From contig NZ_LZIR01000070.1 in assembly GCF_001667035.1 (NCBI RefSeq), positions 62,001-126,000 of the forward strand: 64,000 nucleotides of DNA. The letters are read 5' to 3'. The translations under genes were made by a program, and so were the position numbers. This stretch comes from Mycobacterium sp. 852002-51057_SCH5723018 (GTDB lineage Bacteria > Actinomycetota > Actinomycetes > Mycobacteriales > Mycobacteriaceae). Below the pieces are notes generated by a model. It saw only the letters and a list, made by a program, of their open reading frames with translations. It was not told the DNA's origin and did not search any database. Below, piece after piece: positions 9,277 through 20,303 of the stretch (position 1 is its first letter; each line of letters starts with the position of its first letter).

Positions 9277-10116
9277 ATGAGCACGAGCCTGCATGATCTG
9301 CTCTCACCACAACGCCTCACCGAGATAGTGGACGTCGGCGCAAACCCGATCGACGGCGACCCACCCTACTCAACGATGCTGGCCGCCAAGCTATGCCGCG
9401 TCACCGGATTTGAACCTCAACCAGAGGCCTTGCAGAAACTGGAAGCGATGCGAGGCCTGAACGAGGTTTACCTTCCTTACGCCGTCGGCGACGGCGCCGA
9501 ACACACGCTCACCGTCTGCCGTGGATCGGGTATGACAAGTCTCTTCGAACCGGACCCGGATACCCTAAACCTCTTCGAATATCTCAAACTTTTGGCGACC
9601 GTTGTTGACCGCGTCCCCGTGCACTCCCGCAAACTCGACGACATCACCGAAATCCAGCACGTCGATTTTCTCAAAATAGATGCTCAAGGCAGCGAACTCG
9701 CGGTGATGCAAAGCGGCGCAACCAAACTCGCCGAAGCTGTAGTAGTGCAAGCCGAGGTGTCCTTTGTGACTCTATATCGCGAGCAGCCGTGCCTGGGTGA
9801 GGTCGACCTCGAACTGCGAGCGCAAGGTTTCATCCCTCATTGCTTCGCGGCACTCAAAAATTGGCCCATCACACCATTTGTCGACCCCGCTCGGCCGTTC
9901 AACCAACTCCTCGAGGCCGATCTCGTCTATGCGCGAGACTTCGCGCACGCAGACTCGATGAGCAACGAGCAACTTAAGCACCTCGCGCTCATTGTCCACT
10001 GGTGCTACAGCTCGTTCGATCTCGCTCTTCACTGCGTGCAGTTACTCGAGCAGAGACAAGTCGTCGAGCCCGGCGCGCAGCAGCGCTACCGTCAGCTCGT
10101 AGCAGCCTTGGGTTGA
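9277..10116 (+). CDS. FkbM family SAM-dependent methyltransferase
   Basis: A 279-residue methyltransferase with the FkbM pattern. Motif I is EIVDVGANPIDGDPP, an acidic end to strand 2 is in TGFEPQPEAL, and VDFLKIDAQGSEL near residue 140 is the family hallmark (FLKIDxxGxE). These enzymes O-methylate sugars or polyketide/peptide hydroxyls. In mycobacteria they decorate rhamnose or fucose on glycolipids. ATG at 9277 is preferred over an in-frame ATG at 9250 because GGAGG lies at 9263-9267. It follows gtrA with a 218-bp gap. The C-terminal ~80 residues are not typical and may set acceptor choice. Substrate unknown. Confidence 0.85.
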   Translation: MSTSLHDLLSPQRLTEIVDVGANPIDGDPPYSTMLAAKLCRVTGFEPQPEALQKLEAMRGLNEVYLPYAVGDGAEHTLTVCRGSGMTSLFEPDPDTLNLFEYLKLLATVVDRVPVHSRKLDDITEIQHVDFLKIDAQGSELAVMQSGATKLAEAVVVQAEVSFVTLYREQPCLGEVDLELRAQGFIPHCFAALKNWPITPFVDPARPFNQLLEADLVYARDFAHADSMSNEQLKHLALIVHWCYSSFDLALHCVQLLEQRQVVEPGAQQRYRQLVAALG

Positions 10117-10182
10117 CCCCAGGACAGCGACAAAACCCTTGCCGAGCAGTGGGAAATCGAAGCTCAGCACCGCCGCCCTAGC

Positions 10183-11469
10183 TCAGCCGGCGACCGCCCC
10201 CGGCTCGGAGAACGGCGCCCCGAACTCGGTGATCGGCTGCAGCCCACGTTGGCGCACCTTGGCGACGGCCTGCCGGATCAGCTTGTAGATCCCGACGAAC
10301 GCGGCGTGATCGGTGATCGAGAACGGTGTCAGCAGCCGGTTGTGCACCAGCGCGAACGCCACACCCTCGGCGGGGTCGGCCCAGCCGACCGAACCGCCCA
10401 GCCCCACATGACCGAACCCGGGCATCACGTCGCCGAAGGGCAGGCTGTGGTAGCCGAGGTGGAAAGCCAACGGCACGAAGAGGTTCCGGTCCGGCCGCAG
10501 GCTGCGTCGACCGGTCAGGCCGGCAACCAGCTCGCGGGACAAGAATCGGGTGCCGTCGATCTCGCCGCCGTTGGCGATCGCCCCGTACATGCGCGCCAGC
10601 GCGCGGGCCGTCACCACGCCGTTGGCTGCAGGGATCTCGGCGTCGAGCAAGGGGACCTCGCCCTGGACGGCGGCGATCACGCCGGGGAAGTACATTGACC
10701 GCCAGCCGCCGGACAGCTCGTTGGCGACCTTGCGCGTCACGAAGTTGACGACCGAATTGTTGATGATGCTCTGCGGCATGATGATCTGGGCGGCCCGCGT
10801 CGGGGACTCGGTGGGGGGCCGGCCCAGGTGCATGCCGTCGGTGCCCAGTGGCTCGGCGAGCTCCTCCCGAATCAGCGCACGCATGCCCTCCCCGGTGACC
10901 GCCCGGGCCAGCCCGGACATCAGCCAGCCGAACGTCAGCGCGTGATACGCGGACTTGCCGAGCAGGCGCCCCGGCGGCGCCGCGGCGAGCCGCTCCTCCA
11001 TGACGAGATGGTCGAGCAGGTCTTCCTGGGTGGCGCCCCGCAGACCCGACAGGCCGGCGGCGTGTCGCATCACCTGACGCACGGTGAGGTCCGCCTTGCC
11101 GTTGGCGGCGAACTCCGGCCAATACTCGGCGACGGGCGCCTCGTAGTCGATGAGCCCGCGATCGGCGAGCCGGTGGATGACCGTGGCGGTCATTCCCTTG
11201 GTTGCCGAGAACACCATCGCGGCGGTGTCGGCCGACCACGGCACGTGACCGCCCCGGTCTGCCCAGCCGGTCCACACGTCGACGGCGGGGAGGCCGTCGA
11301 CGTACACGGCCAGCGCGCCGCCGCCAAACCGGCGGCCGGGAAACATGCTGGAAAAGCTGCGAACGGCGCACGCAAAATGGGGATCCGCCGCACCGAACAC
11401 ACGATGGCCGGCGCCAGGGCCATCGTGGTGTGGGATCGCGCGGCGATCGATCCGAGACTCCGTTGTCAC
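10183..11469 (-). CDS. lipL: LipL, beta-lactamase-fold esterase/lipase
   Basis: A 428-residue serine beta-lactamase-like esterase, counterpart of M. tuberculosis LipL (Rv1497). The nucleophile motif SxxK is Ser88-Ala-Thr-Lys91 within VFSATKGMTA. A Tyr in KSAYHALTFGWL fits the YxN/YxS position. GHVGLGGSVGW near the C-terminus replaces the KTG box. Family members hydrolyse short-chain esters and some beta-lactams. No signal peptide is evident. The gene sits downstream of the mut operon and next to a broken toxin-antitoxin module. The start is GTG. A TAAATT box ends 7 nt before it and no Shine-Dalgarno is present, so the message may be leaderless. Confidence 0.92.
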   Translation of the reverse strand: MTTESRIDRRAIPHHDGPGAGHRVFGAADPHFACAVRSFSSMFPGRRFGGGALAVYVDGLPAVDVWTGWADRGGHVPWSADTAAMVFSATKGMTATVIHRLADRGLIDYEAPVAEYWPEFAANGKADLTVRQVMRHAAGLSGLRGATQEDLLDHLVMEERLAAAPPGRLLGKSAYHALTFGWLMSGLARAVTGEGMRALIREELAEPLGTDGMHLGRPPTESPTRAAQIIMPQSIINNSVVNFVTRKVANELSGGWRSMYFPGVIAAVQGEVPLLDAEIPAANGVVTARALARMYGAIANGGEIDGTRFLSRELVAGLTGRRSLRPDRNLFVPLAFHLGYHSLPFGDVMPGFGHVGLGGSVGWADPAEGVAFALVHNRLLTPFSITDHAAFVGIYKLIRQAVAKVRQRGLQPITEFGAPFSEPGAVAG

Positions 11470-11482
11470 GCTAACGAATTTA
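11470..11482 (-). promoter_or_regulatory. Probable -10 box for a leaderless lipL transcript
   Basis: Reading the minus strand, TAAATT (11482 down to 11477) fits the mycobacterial -10 pattern TANNNT. It lies 7 nt before the GTG start of lipL, with no purine-rich ribosome-binding site between. This spacing would place transcription initiation at or next to the start codon, the common leaderless arrangement in mycobacteria. Confidence 0.4.
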
Positions 11483-11537
11483 CTTGGATGACATACCTTC
11501 TGTAGGGCAATCGTGGATTTAGTTACCTTTCCGTTAG

Positions 11538-11797
11538 CAACCCGTGCGCATCACCTCCAAAGCCGGGGATGCCGTATTGATGTCTGCGGACGACGACTCG
11601 TGGCAAGAGACTGTCTACCTGCTGCGCTCACCCGAAAATGCCAGGCGACTGATGGAAGCAGTGGCCCGGGACAAGGCAGGGCACCCGGGATTGACCCGGT
11701 CCTTAAAATACTGGTCCCGCCGTATCCACGACGAACATCGGCTGTGTATCGAGCGGGCGCCGACGACAAAATCCTCAAAGCCCGATACCACTACTAG
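11538..11797 (+). pseudogene. Chimeric remnant of a relJ-relK (yefM-yoeB) toxin-antitoxin module
   Basis: The frame from 11538 reads QPVRITSKAGDAVLMSADD and continues with YLLRSPENARRLMEAVARDK, the middle and C-terminal part of a YefM/Phd antitoxin of RelJ (Rv3357) type. Directly after, YWSRRIHDEHRL is the C-terminal half of a YoeB/RelK toxin. A 1-nt shift then gives VYRAGADDKILKARYHY and a stop, matching the RelK C-terminus. So the antitoxin start and operator half, the antitoxin end and the toxin first half have been deleted, and the toxin tail is frameshifted. An in-frame stop precedes the remnant. The module is dead. It lies in the short gap between lipL and meaB. Confidence 0.85.
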
Positions 11798-11801
11798 TCT
11801 G

Positions 11802-12794
11802 CTACTGGTCTGCTGCGGCCTTCAGGATTTGCTGGGCGGCCAGCGCCGGGGTCAGCTCCCCCGCCTTGACCCGCCGTTCCACGTCGGCGCGCATCTCGCG
11901 TACCTCCGGGTGGGACAGCACCCGGTCGACGACCGTGTCGCGCACCAGCTGCCACGTCCAGTCCACCTGCTGGGCCCGTCGGCGCTCCTCGAACTCCCCG
12001 GCCTCGCTGAGCACCCGGCGATGGCGCTCGATGGTGTCCCACAGCTCCGCCAGGCCGGTTCCCTCGATCGCGCTCATGGTGAGAACCGGTGGGCGCCAAA
12101 GTGTTTCACGGGGGTGGATCAGCCTGATCGCGCTGGACAGCTCCCGGGCGGCCGAGCGCGCCTCGGCCAGGTGCTCCCCGTCCGCCTTGTTGACCACCAC
12201 GATGTCGGCCAGCTCCAGCGCGCCCTTCTTGATGCCCTGCAGCTGATCGCCGCTGCGCGCCAGGGTCAGGAGCACGAAGGTGTCCACCATGTTGGCCACG
12301 GCCACCTCGGACTGCCCGACCCCGACGGTTTCGACGACGATCACGTCGAACCCGGCGGCCTCGAGCAGCACGATGCTCTCCCGGGTGGCCTTCGCCACCC
12401 CGCCGAGGGTTCCCGACGTCGGCGACGGACGGATGTAGGCGTCCGCGTGCACCGCCAGGCGCGCCATCCGGGTCTTGTCACCCAGGATCGAGCCGCCGGT
12501 GCGCGTCGACGACGGGTCGACGGCCAGCACGGCCACCCGGTGGCCCCGCTCGATCAGGTTCGTGCCGAGGGACTCGATCGTGGTGGACTTGCCCACGCCG
12601 GGCACCCCGGTGATGCCGACGCGATGTGCGTTGCCCGAGTCCGCCATCAACTCCAGCAGCAGCTGCTGGGCCTTCTCCTGGTGATCGGCGCGGGTGGACT
12701 CCAGCAGTGTGATGGCCCGCGGCAAGGCGGCGCGGTCACCGCCGCGGACGGCCTTGGTCAGTTCCTCGACGGAGTAGCTCTGCTCGCGTGTCAT
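11802..12794 (-). CDS. meaB: MeaB-type G-protein chaperone of methylmalonyl-CoA mutase
   Basis: A 330-residue SIMIBI-class GTPase, counterpart of Rv1496. The P-loop is GITGVPGVGKST, a conserved Asp/Glu pair lies in AVDPSSTRTGGSILGDKTRM, switch II is in VETVGVGQSE, and NKADG gives guanine specificity. MeaB/MMAA proteins protect the mutase and gate adenosylcobalamin loading. It follows mutB by 25 bp in the same direction, so it is the third gene of the operon. From memory, M. tuberculosis has mazEF4 between mutB and this gene; here nothing intervenes. ATG at 12794 is chosen as the first start after mutB; no strong ribosome-binding site is visible. Confidence 0.95.
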   Translation of the reverse strand: MTREQSYSVEELTKAVRGGDRAALPRAITLLESTRADHQEKAQQLLLELMADSGNAHRVGITGVPGVGKSTTIESLGTNLIERGHRVAVLAVDPSSTRTGGSILGDKTRMARLAVHADAYIRPSPTSGTLGGVAKATRESIVLLEAAGFDVIVVETVGVGQSEVAVANMVDTFVLLTLARSGDQLQGIKKGALELADIVVVNKADGEHLAEARSAARELSSAIRLIHPRETLWRPPVLTMSAIEGTGLAELWDTIERHRRVLSEAGEFEERRRAQQVDWTWQLVRDTVVDRVLSHPEVREMRADVERRVKAGELTPALAAQQILKAAADQ

Positions 12795-12819
12795 GTGGAA
12801 GGCGCCGGGAAGGGTCCGG

Positions 12820-15105
<2,286 letters not shown>

Positions 15106-15110
15106 AGCGG

Positions 15111-16973
15111 CTACGCTCCCAACCGGGTGAGCAGGTTCGATAAGGCTTGCACCGCATCGATTTTCGCGGTCAAAAACTCGTCCGGCCGGTGCTGAGCGTC
15201 CCCCAGCGCCTGCTCGGACCCCGCCAGGTAGACCCTCGACACACCGGCCCTTCGCGCCGACTCCACGACACCGGACGCCTCGTCGCGATAGCGCTTGTCG
15301 GTCCCGCAGATGACCGCCACCGGCGGCGAGCCCGCTTCCGATACCGCGGCGGCGGCCCCGGCGGCGTCGACCGGCCCGGGGTTGGCCGCCTCGATGCCGC
15401 CCGACGCAAGCAGGTTGGCCGCGAACGTCGTGCGGACGTTGTGCTCGGCCAACGGGCCCAGCGGCAGCAGCAACGCCTTCGGACGGGAGCCGGTGCGCGC
15501 CAGGAACGCGTCCGAGCGATCCCGCAGCGCTTCGAATTCCGCCGCGTAGCGCCGCACCGCCGATGACGAATCACCCTGCGGCTCCCCTTGCCTCAAAGGC
15601 GGTTCCTCGAGGTTCGGGTATTCGTTGACGCCGGTGATCGCGGTGCGTCGATGCGCGATGTCCTCGGCGCGTCGCGTGGCGATGTCGGCGATCTGCTCGG
15701 CGACGAAGTCGCGCGCGTCGGCGAAGCCGCCCCGCGCCTCGATCGCCTGGAACTGCTGCCACGCCTGCCGGGCGAGCCGTTCGGTGAGGTCCTCGACGAA
15801 CCACGAGCCCCCGGCCGGGTCCAGCACCTGACCGACGTGCGACTCCTCCAGGAGCAGCAGCTGGGTGTTGCGGGCGATGCGGCGCGCGAACCCGCGCCCC
15901 ACGCCGGGGAAGCCGCCCGGGATCGCCACGTCGAACGGCAGCACCAGCACGGTGTCGGCGCCGCCGACACCGGCGCCGAACGCCGCCAGCGTGCCGCGCA
16001 GCATGTTCACCCACGGGTCGCGCTGCGTCATCATCGGCAGCGACGTCTCCGCGTGCACGACGGCCGCGCCGCCGTCGGGATCGCCGGCCACCTCGGCGAC
16101 CCGCGCCCACAGCCGGCGCGCGGCGCGCATCTTCGCGATCGTCAGGAACTGGTCGTCGTCGGCTGCCAGCCGGAAGCTGACTTGCCGCAACGCCTTTCCG
16201 ACCGGGAGCCCGGCGTCGGTGAGCGCCCGCAGGTAGGACCCCGCGGCCGCGACGCCGGCGGCCAGCTCCCAGGTGGCGTTGGCGCCGAGATTGTGGAAGG
16301 CGGGGCCGTCGACGGTGATGGCCCGCACGCCGGGTGTGCCCGCCGCGCGCGTCGCGGCCGCGAGCACCTGCTCCATCGAGGGGGACGCCCGGCCGCTCAG
16401 CTTGCCGGTCAGCGGGTCGGCGCCCAGGTCGATCGACACCGTCGGTTTGTCCGCGACCCGGTCGGCCAGCTCCAGCAGGGCCTCGACAGCCTCGGCGTAG
16501 GCGGCGCCCGCGTCGAGGACCACCGGCACCAGGTCCAGGTAGACACCCGACAGCAGCCGCTCGAGCTCGCCGGCTGCCACCCCAGACTCACCCACCCGGA
16601 TCAGCAACGCGCTGACCCCCTCGGCGAGGGCGGCCAGCACCGCGGCGTTGTGGTCACCGCCTGTTTCGGGGCCACTGGGCCCCGGGAACGTCTCGGCGAC
16701 CTTCCATCCCGCGTTGACGTCACGCAGCGCGTCGCCACCACGCACGTAGGGCCACTCGCCCGGCAGCGGCGGCTCCGGCAGCTCGTCGAGCGCGGTGTAC
16801 AGCGCCCGGACCGCGATCCCGTCGTAGGTGGGGGTTTCCAGCAGCCGCTCGGGCTCGTCCCCGAGCTCCCCGGGGTCCTTGCGGGTGCTCTTGGACAGCA
16901 CACCGGCGACCGCAGTGCGCCAACGCTCGCGAACCTGTTCTAGGTCGGCGAGCTCGGGTACATCAATGGACAC
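15111..16973 (-). CDS. mutA: Methylmalonyl-CoA mutase small subunit
   Basis: A 620-residue subunit (Rv1492 counterpart) homologous to MutB but without the DxHxxG cobalamin-histidine motif, as expected for the non-catalytic partner of the heterodimer. Barrel sequences such as [23 protein letters not shown] parallel those of MutB. The start is GTG, with GGGAGC six bases upstream. It heads the operon mutA-mutB-meaB and is divergent from the TVP38-type gene across 179 bp. No regulator is adjacent. Confidence 0.97.
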   Translation of the reverse strand: MSIDVPELADLEQVRERWRTAVAGVLSKSTRKDPGELGDEPERLLETPTYDGIAVRALYTALDELPEPPLPGEWPYVRGGDALRDVNAGWKVAETFPGPSGPETGGDHNAAVLAALAEGVSALLIRVGESGVAAGELERLLSGVYLDLVPVVLDAGAAYAEAVEALLELADRVADKPTVSIDLGADPLTGKLSGRASPSMEQVLAAATRAAGTPGVRAITVDGPAFHNLGANATWELAAGVAAAGSYLRALTDAGLPVGKALRQVSFRLAADDDQFLTIAKMRAARRLWARVAEVAGDPDGGAAVVHAETSLPMMTQRDPWVNMLRGTLAAFGAGVGGADTVLVLPFDVAIPGGFPGVGRGFARRIARNTQLLLLEESHVGQVLDPAGGSWFVEDLTERLARQAWQQFQAIEARGGFADARDFVAEQIADIATRRAEDIAHRRTAITGVNEYPNLEEPPLRQGEPQGDSSSAVRRYAAEFEALRDRSDAFLARTGSRPKALLLPLGPLAEHNVRTTFAANLLASGGIEAANPGPVDAAGAAAAVSEAGSPPVAVICGTDKRYRDEASGVVESARRAGVSRVYLAGSEQALGDAQHRPDEFLTAKIDAVQALSNLLTRLGA

Positions 16974-17152
16974 CGATTGCTCCCTTTTTCCCAGCTGATC
17001 GGGCTGCTCCGGGGATTGCCACTTGCTAATGAGGCTAATTGATGAGGCCTCGCCGGAAAAAACCGCAAGATGCGGCCGTCCGGACAGCTCCGTGCCGAAA
17101 CGCCAGCCTCGGGAAACGAGCTATCCATGTCGGGCCCGTAACCTTGACAGGC

Positions 17153-17926
17153 GTGACGGATCCCGCCACCAGCAAAATCACCGAGAGGCAACGCGACATC
17201 GGCCGCGGGCTGCGCGCGGCGGCGCGGCAGCTGGCCGGCCCACGCACCTTGGCCACCGTGGTCGGTATCACACTCCTGATCGCGGCCGCGACCTGGCTTC
17301 CCTCGCCCAGCCCGGTGCAGATGCGGGATTGGGCGGAATCGGTGGGCCCGTGGTTCCCGCTGGCGTTTCTCGGCGCGCACATCGTGGCGACGGTCTTACC
17401 GCTCCCCCGCACGGCCTTCACCCTTGCGGCCGGGCTGTTGTTCGGCCCCCTGCTGGGCGTGCTCATCGCGGTGGTCGCCAGCACCGCGAGCGCGGTGCTG
17501 GCGATGCTGCTGGTGCGCGCGGCGGGGTGGCAGCTGACCCGTCTGGTGCGCCACCGATCGATCGTGACGGTGAACGAGCGCCTGCGCAAACGGGGCTGGG
17601 CGGCCGTCTTGTCGCTGCGCCTGATCCCCGTGGTGCCGTTTTCGGCGATCAACTACGCCGCCGGCGCGTCGGCCACGCGGCCGCTGCCGTACACGCTGGC
17701 CACGGTGGCCGGTTTGCTGCCGGGCACCGCCGCCGTCGTGGTCCTCGGCGACGCGATCGCCGGCCATCCCAGCCCCCGCCTCTTCCTGGCGCTGCTGTGC
17801 ACGGCCGCGTTGGGTGTGACGGGGCTGATCATCGAGGTCCGCCACTACCGGCACCACCATCGGCGCAACACGCAATGCGCCTCACCCGGCGACGAGCCTT
17901 CCCCCGAGCCGGCCGTCGTCGGCTGA
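17153..17926 (+). CDS. TVP38/TMEM64 (DedA-like) family membrane protein
   Basis: A 257-residue protein with about six hydrophobic segments. It carries the VTT/SNARE-associated core: a reentrant-loop region around LPLPRTAFTLAAGLLFGPLLG, and RLIPVVPFSAINYAAG, whose basic residue and Pro are conserved. Counterpart of Rv1491c. The family is linked to lipid handling and undecaprenyl-phosphate or membrane homeostasis, but the role in mycobacteria is unproven. GTG at 17153 is selected because the conserved part begins soon after; upstream in-frame codons look non-coding. The tail after the last span is His/Arg-rich and then acidic. Confidence 0.85.
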   Translation: MTDPATSKITERQRDIGRGLRAAARQLAGPRTLATVVGITLLIAAATWLPSPSPVQMRDWAESVGPWFPLAFLGAHIVATVLPLPRTAFTLAAGLLFGPLLGVLIAVVASTASAVLAMLLVRAAGWQLTRLVRHRSIVTVNERLRKRGWAAVLSLRLIPVVPFSAINYAAGASATRPLPYTLATVAGLLPGTAAVVVLGDAIAGHPSPRLFLALLCTAALGVTGLIIEVRHYRHHHRRNTQCASPGDEPSPEPAVVG

Positions 17927-17947
17927 CCGCCGTCCATCCTCGCGGTC

Positions 17948-18000
17948 TGAAGCGAACCTGAAGATATGAGCCCTGGCCTGCCGTCTTCAGGTTGACTTCA
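17948..18000. promoter_or_regulatory. Inverted pair of 17-nt operator-like sites upstream of the proline-rich genes
   Basis: The plus strand at 17948-17964 reads TGAAGCGAACCTGAAGA. The reverse complement of 17984-18000 matches it at 15 of 17 positions. Each half contains two TGAAG blocks 11 bp apart, the spacing typical of OmpR/PhoB-type response regulators. A perfect copy lies upstream of the response-regulator gene (21039-21055). This is therefore a strong candidate binding site for the regulator encoded at 20300-20989, 50-100 bp before the start of the proline-rich operon. Confidence 0.65.
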
Positions 18001-18049
18001 GCTCGGCTTCCTACCGTCGCCGGCATCGCCACATCGACTAGGAGGCTCA

Positions 18050-18502
18050 GTGACCGGCGAAGAATCGACTCACAGCACATTCGGGCAAGGCGAACCTTCG
18101 GTAGGCGCCGAGCCCGCGGCTCCAGCCTTTTATGCGGCCACCCCCCATGGCCCGACGACGGCGACACCACGATCGCTCGTGCACCGACACCCCGTCGGCG
18201 TCGCGGTCGCCGCCGGCCTATCCGGCCTGGCCGTCGGAGCCTTCTCCGCCGCCACCTTTTTCGGCCTGTGCGGACCGCTGTCCCCGCCGCCGGGCTGGGG
18301 GCCGCCTGCGCCGCCGCCCCCGGGCGCCTGGGGCCCTCCGCCCCCACCGCCATTCGGCTGGGCTCCGCCACCACCACCGCCCGGAGCGTTCGGCTTCCCA
18401 CCGCAGCCGGGCCGGCCGGTGCCACCTGAGATCCCCTCCCCTCCGGGGGCGCCGGGAGCATCACCTTCGGTCCCCGCAACGCCGACGCCGCCAACCCGAT
18501 GA
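18050..18502 (+). CDS. Membrane-anchored proline-rich protein
   Basis: A 150-residue protein of unknown function. Residues 1-45 are a hydrophilic, probably cytoplasmic head. About residues 48-73 form one membrane span. The rest (75-150) is a proline/glycine-rich tail (PPPPGAWGPP, PPPPFGWAPP and similar) that would lie outside. GTG start with AGGAGG at 18040-18045. It overlaps the next proline-rich ORF frame by 4 bp if that gene's upstream ATG is used, so the two are co-transcribed. Its promoter region carries two sites shared with the response-regulator promoter. The tail resembles the proline-rich insert in the sensor kinase encoded opposite. No enzymatic motif is visible. Confidence 0.75.
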   Translation: MTGEESTHSTFGQGEPSVGAEPAAPAFYAATPHGPTTATPRSLVHRHPVGVAVAAGLSGLAVGAFSAATFFGLCGPLSPPPGWGPPAPPPPGAWGPPPPPPFGWAPPPPPPGAFGFPPQPGRPVPPEIPSPPGAPGASPSVPATPTPPTR

Positions 18503-18525
18503 ACAACGAACAGGAGAAATGGTCC

Positions 18526-18777
18526 ATGAAGATCAAGCAACTCATCGCCGGTTCCCTGCTCGCGGGCGCCCTCGGCGTGGCCGCGACCGGCTTTGGCGCC
18601 ACGGCGGCAAGCGCGGAGCCGCCCCCGCCCCCGCCGGCGCCGGGACAACCCGGACCGCCGCCGCCCGGACCCGGCGGGCCTGGCGGACCGTTCGGCCCGC
18701 CCCCGCCCGGACCGGGTGGACCCGGCGGACCGTTTGGGCCGCCACACCCCGGACCGCCGCCGCCGCCGGGGTTCTAG
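18526..18777 (+). CDS. Small secreted proline/glycine-rich protein
   Basis: An 83-residue precursor. MKIKQLIAGSLLAGALG begins a clear Sec signal peptide ending at ATAASA-EPPPP. The mature part is about 50 residues made almost wholly of P, G and a few F (PPPPGPGGPGGPFGPP repeated). ATG at 18526 is preferred over an in-frame ATG at 18499 because AGGAG lies at 18512-18516 and the signal peptide begins there. Its TAG overlaps the stop codon of the convergent sensor kinase gene. From memory, a small exported protein (Rv0603) also adjoins the related tcrA locus of M. tuberculosis. Function unknown; a cell-wall or signalling role is inference. Confidence 0.8.
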   Translation: MKIKQLIAGSLLAGALGVAATGFGATAASAEPPPPPPAPGQPGPPPPGPGGPGGPFGPPPPGPGGPGGPFGPPHPGPPPPPGF

Positions 18778-20303
18778 AGCCGGCCCTCGAAGGGGAGGCT
18801 GAGCCGGAATTGGGCCCCGCCCTCGTGCGGAAGGCAGGCCAGCGTCCCGCCGTGGGCGCGCGCCAGCGCCCGTGCGATCGGTAGCCCCAGTCCGGCGCCA
18901 CCGTGGTCCCGGTCGCGCCCGGCGTCGAGGCGCACCAGCCGCTCGAAGATGCGGTCGCGCTCGTCGTCGGGAACGCCGGGGCCGGTGTCGGTAACGGTCA
19001 CCTCGGCGGTGTGGTCGCCGGTGCGGAGGTCGATGGTGATGGCGCCGCCCGCCGTGGTGTACCTGCGGGCGTTGTCGAGCAGGTTGGACAAAATCTGCGT
19101 CAGCCGGGTCGGGTCCGCGCTGACGTGGAGCTTGGCCAGGCCGGTCCGCGAGACCGTGAGCCGGGGTGCCAGCAGGGCCGTCCGGTCGGCTTCGGCATCG
19201 ACCACGGCGGCCAGATCGACGTCCTGCAGGTCCAGCGGCAGTCCGGCGTCGATGCGGCTCAGATCCAGCATGTCGGCGACCAGGCGTCCGGCGCGGCGCG
19301 CGTCCGACAGCAGCAGGCTGGCCCGGCGGTGCTGGGCGCGCGCCTCGTCGTCGCGCTGCTGCGCCGCGCTGGTAGCCAGTTGTTCGGCGGCGACCTGGAT
19401 GCCGGCGATCGGCGTGCGCAGCTCGTGCGCGGCGTCGACGAGGAATCGCCGGGTGGCCGCCTCGGCGCGCGGGGCGGCCGCGGCCGCGTCCTGGGCCCGC
19501 CGCTCGGAGGCTTCCAGCGCCTCGAGCATTCCGTCGAAGGCGCTGGCCGCCCGCCCAAGTTCGGTATCGGTGCGCTTGGGCCGCAACCGCCGGCCGCGGT
19601 CACCGGTCGCGATGTCGGTGGCCAGCGCGGTGAGCCGGTCCAACGGCCGCAGCGCGGCCCGGCTCACCGCGACCAACAGCAGCGCCGCCACCAACAGCGT
19701 CACCACGCCCGCCCCGATCATCAGCTGACGCAGCTGACGGGTCACCTGCGTGGTCTGGGTGGTATCGGCCACCAGGATCAGCCGGGCGCCGTCGGGCAGC
19801 GGATGCACCAGCTCGGTGGCCGTCGCGTCCGGCGGCGCCGGTGGTTCACCCGGTGCTGGCGGCGGAAAGCCCGGTGGCGGAAGAGGAACGCCCGGCGGGA
19901 AGGCCGGGTAGCCGGGCGGCATGGGCGGATAGCCCGGCGGCAAAGCCGGCGGTGGTGGCCAACCTGGCGGAACGAACGTGCCGATTGCGGTGTCGGGATT
20001 GATCGCGGCGTCACCGTAGCCGGCGCCGTCGGCCGTGACGACGAGCGCCCGCACCGCGCCGCCGTTGAGTTGGGCGGCGATTTGGTTCGGCGGGGTGTGC
20101 GCCGCCGCGAGCGCGTCCGCGCGGGACGTGGCCGCGAGCAGCCGGTCGTTGAGGTCCCGGCGGGCCTGCGCGCGCAGGGTCATGTCAATGACCGTCCCCA
20201 CCACCAGCAGCAACACCGCGAGCAATCCGATCACCACGACCGTCACCCGCAGCCGCAGCGACGGCGTCGGTGTCGCCGGGTCGGTCGCCCCGGGGGTGCT
20301 CAT
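18774..20303 (-). CDS. Sensor histidine kinase with proline-rich extracytoplasmic insert
   Basis: A 509-residue kinase. Spans lie at about 18-41 and 195-216. The outside domain between them contains a tract at about 112-158 with repeated PPGY/PPGF/PPGW units. Then come a HAMP linker (about 215-268), an H-box with phospho-acceptor His293 in VDAAHELRTPIAG, an N-box in NLLDNARRY and G-boxes in DTGPGVPDD and GGAGLGLPIA. All catalytic boxes are intact. Its ATG overlaps the response-regulator TGA (ATGA), so the pair is translationally coupled. The external proline-rich tract resembles the secreted proteins encoded convergently; a shared ligand or direct recognition is inference. Related, from memory, to the Rv0600c/Rv0601c system. 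Confidence 0.92.
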   Translation of the reverse strand: MSTPGATDPATPTPSLRLRVTVVVIGLLAVLLLVVGTVIDMTLRAQARRDLNDRLLAATSRADALAAAHTPPNQIAAQLNGGAVRALVVTADGAGYGDAAINPDTAIGTFVPPGWPPPPALPPGYPPMPPGYPAFPPGVPLPPPGFPPPAPGEPPAPPDATATELVHPLPDGARLILVADTTQTTQVTRQLRQLMIGAGVVTLLVAALLLVAVSRAALRPLDRLTALATDIATGDRGRRLRPKRTDTELGRAASAFDGMLEALEASERRAQDAAAAAPRAEAATRRFLVDAAHELRTPIAGIQVAAEQLATSAAQQRDDEARAQHRRASLLLSDARRAGRLVADMLDLSRIDAGLPLDLQDVDLAAVVDAEADRTALLAPRLTVSRTGLAKLHVSADPTRLTQILSNLLDNARRYTTAGGAITIDLRTGDHTAEVTVTDTGPGVPDDERDRIFERLVRLDAGRDRDHGGAGLGLPIARALARAHGGTLACLPHEGGAQFRLSLPFEGRL

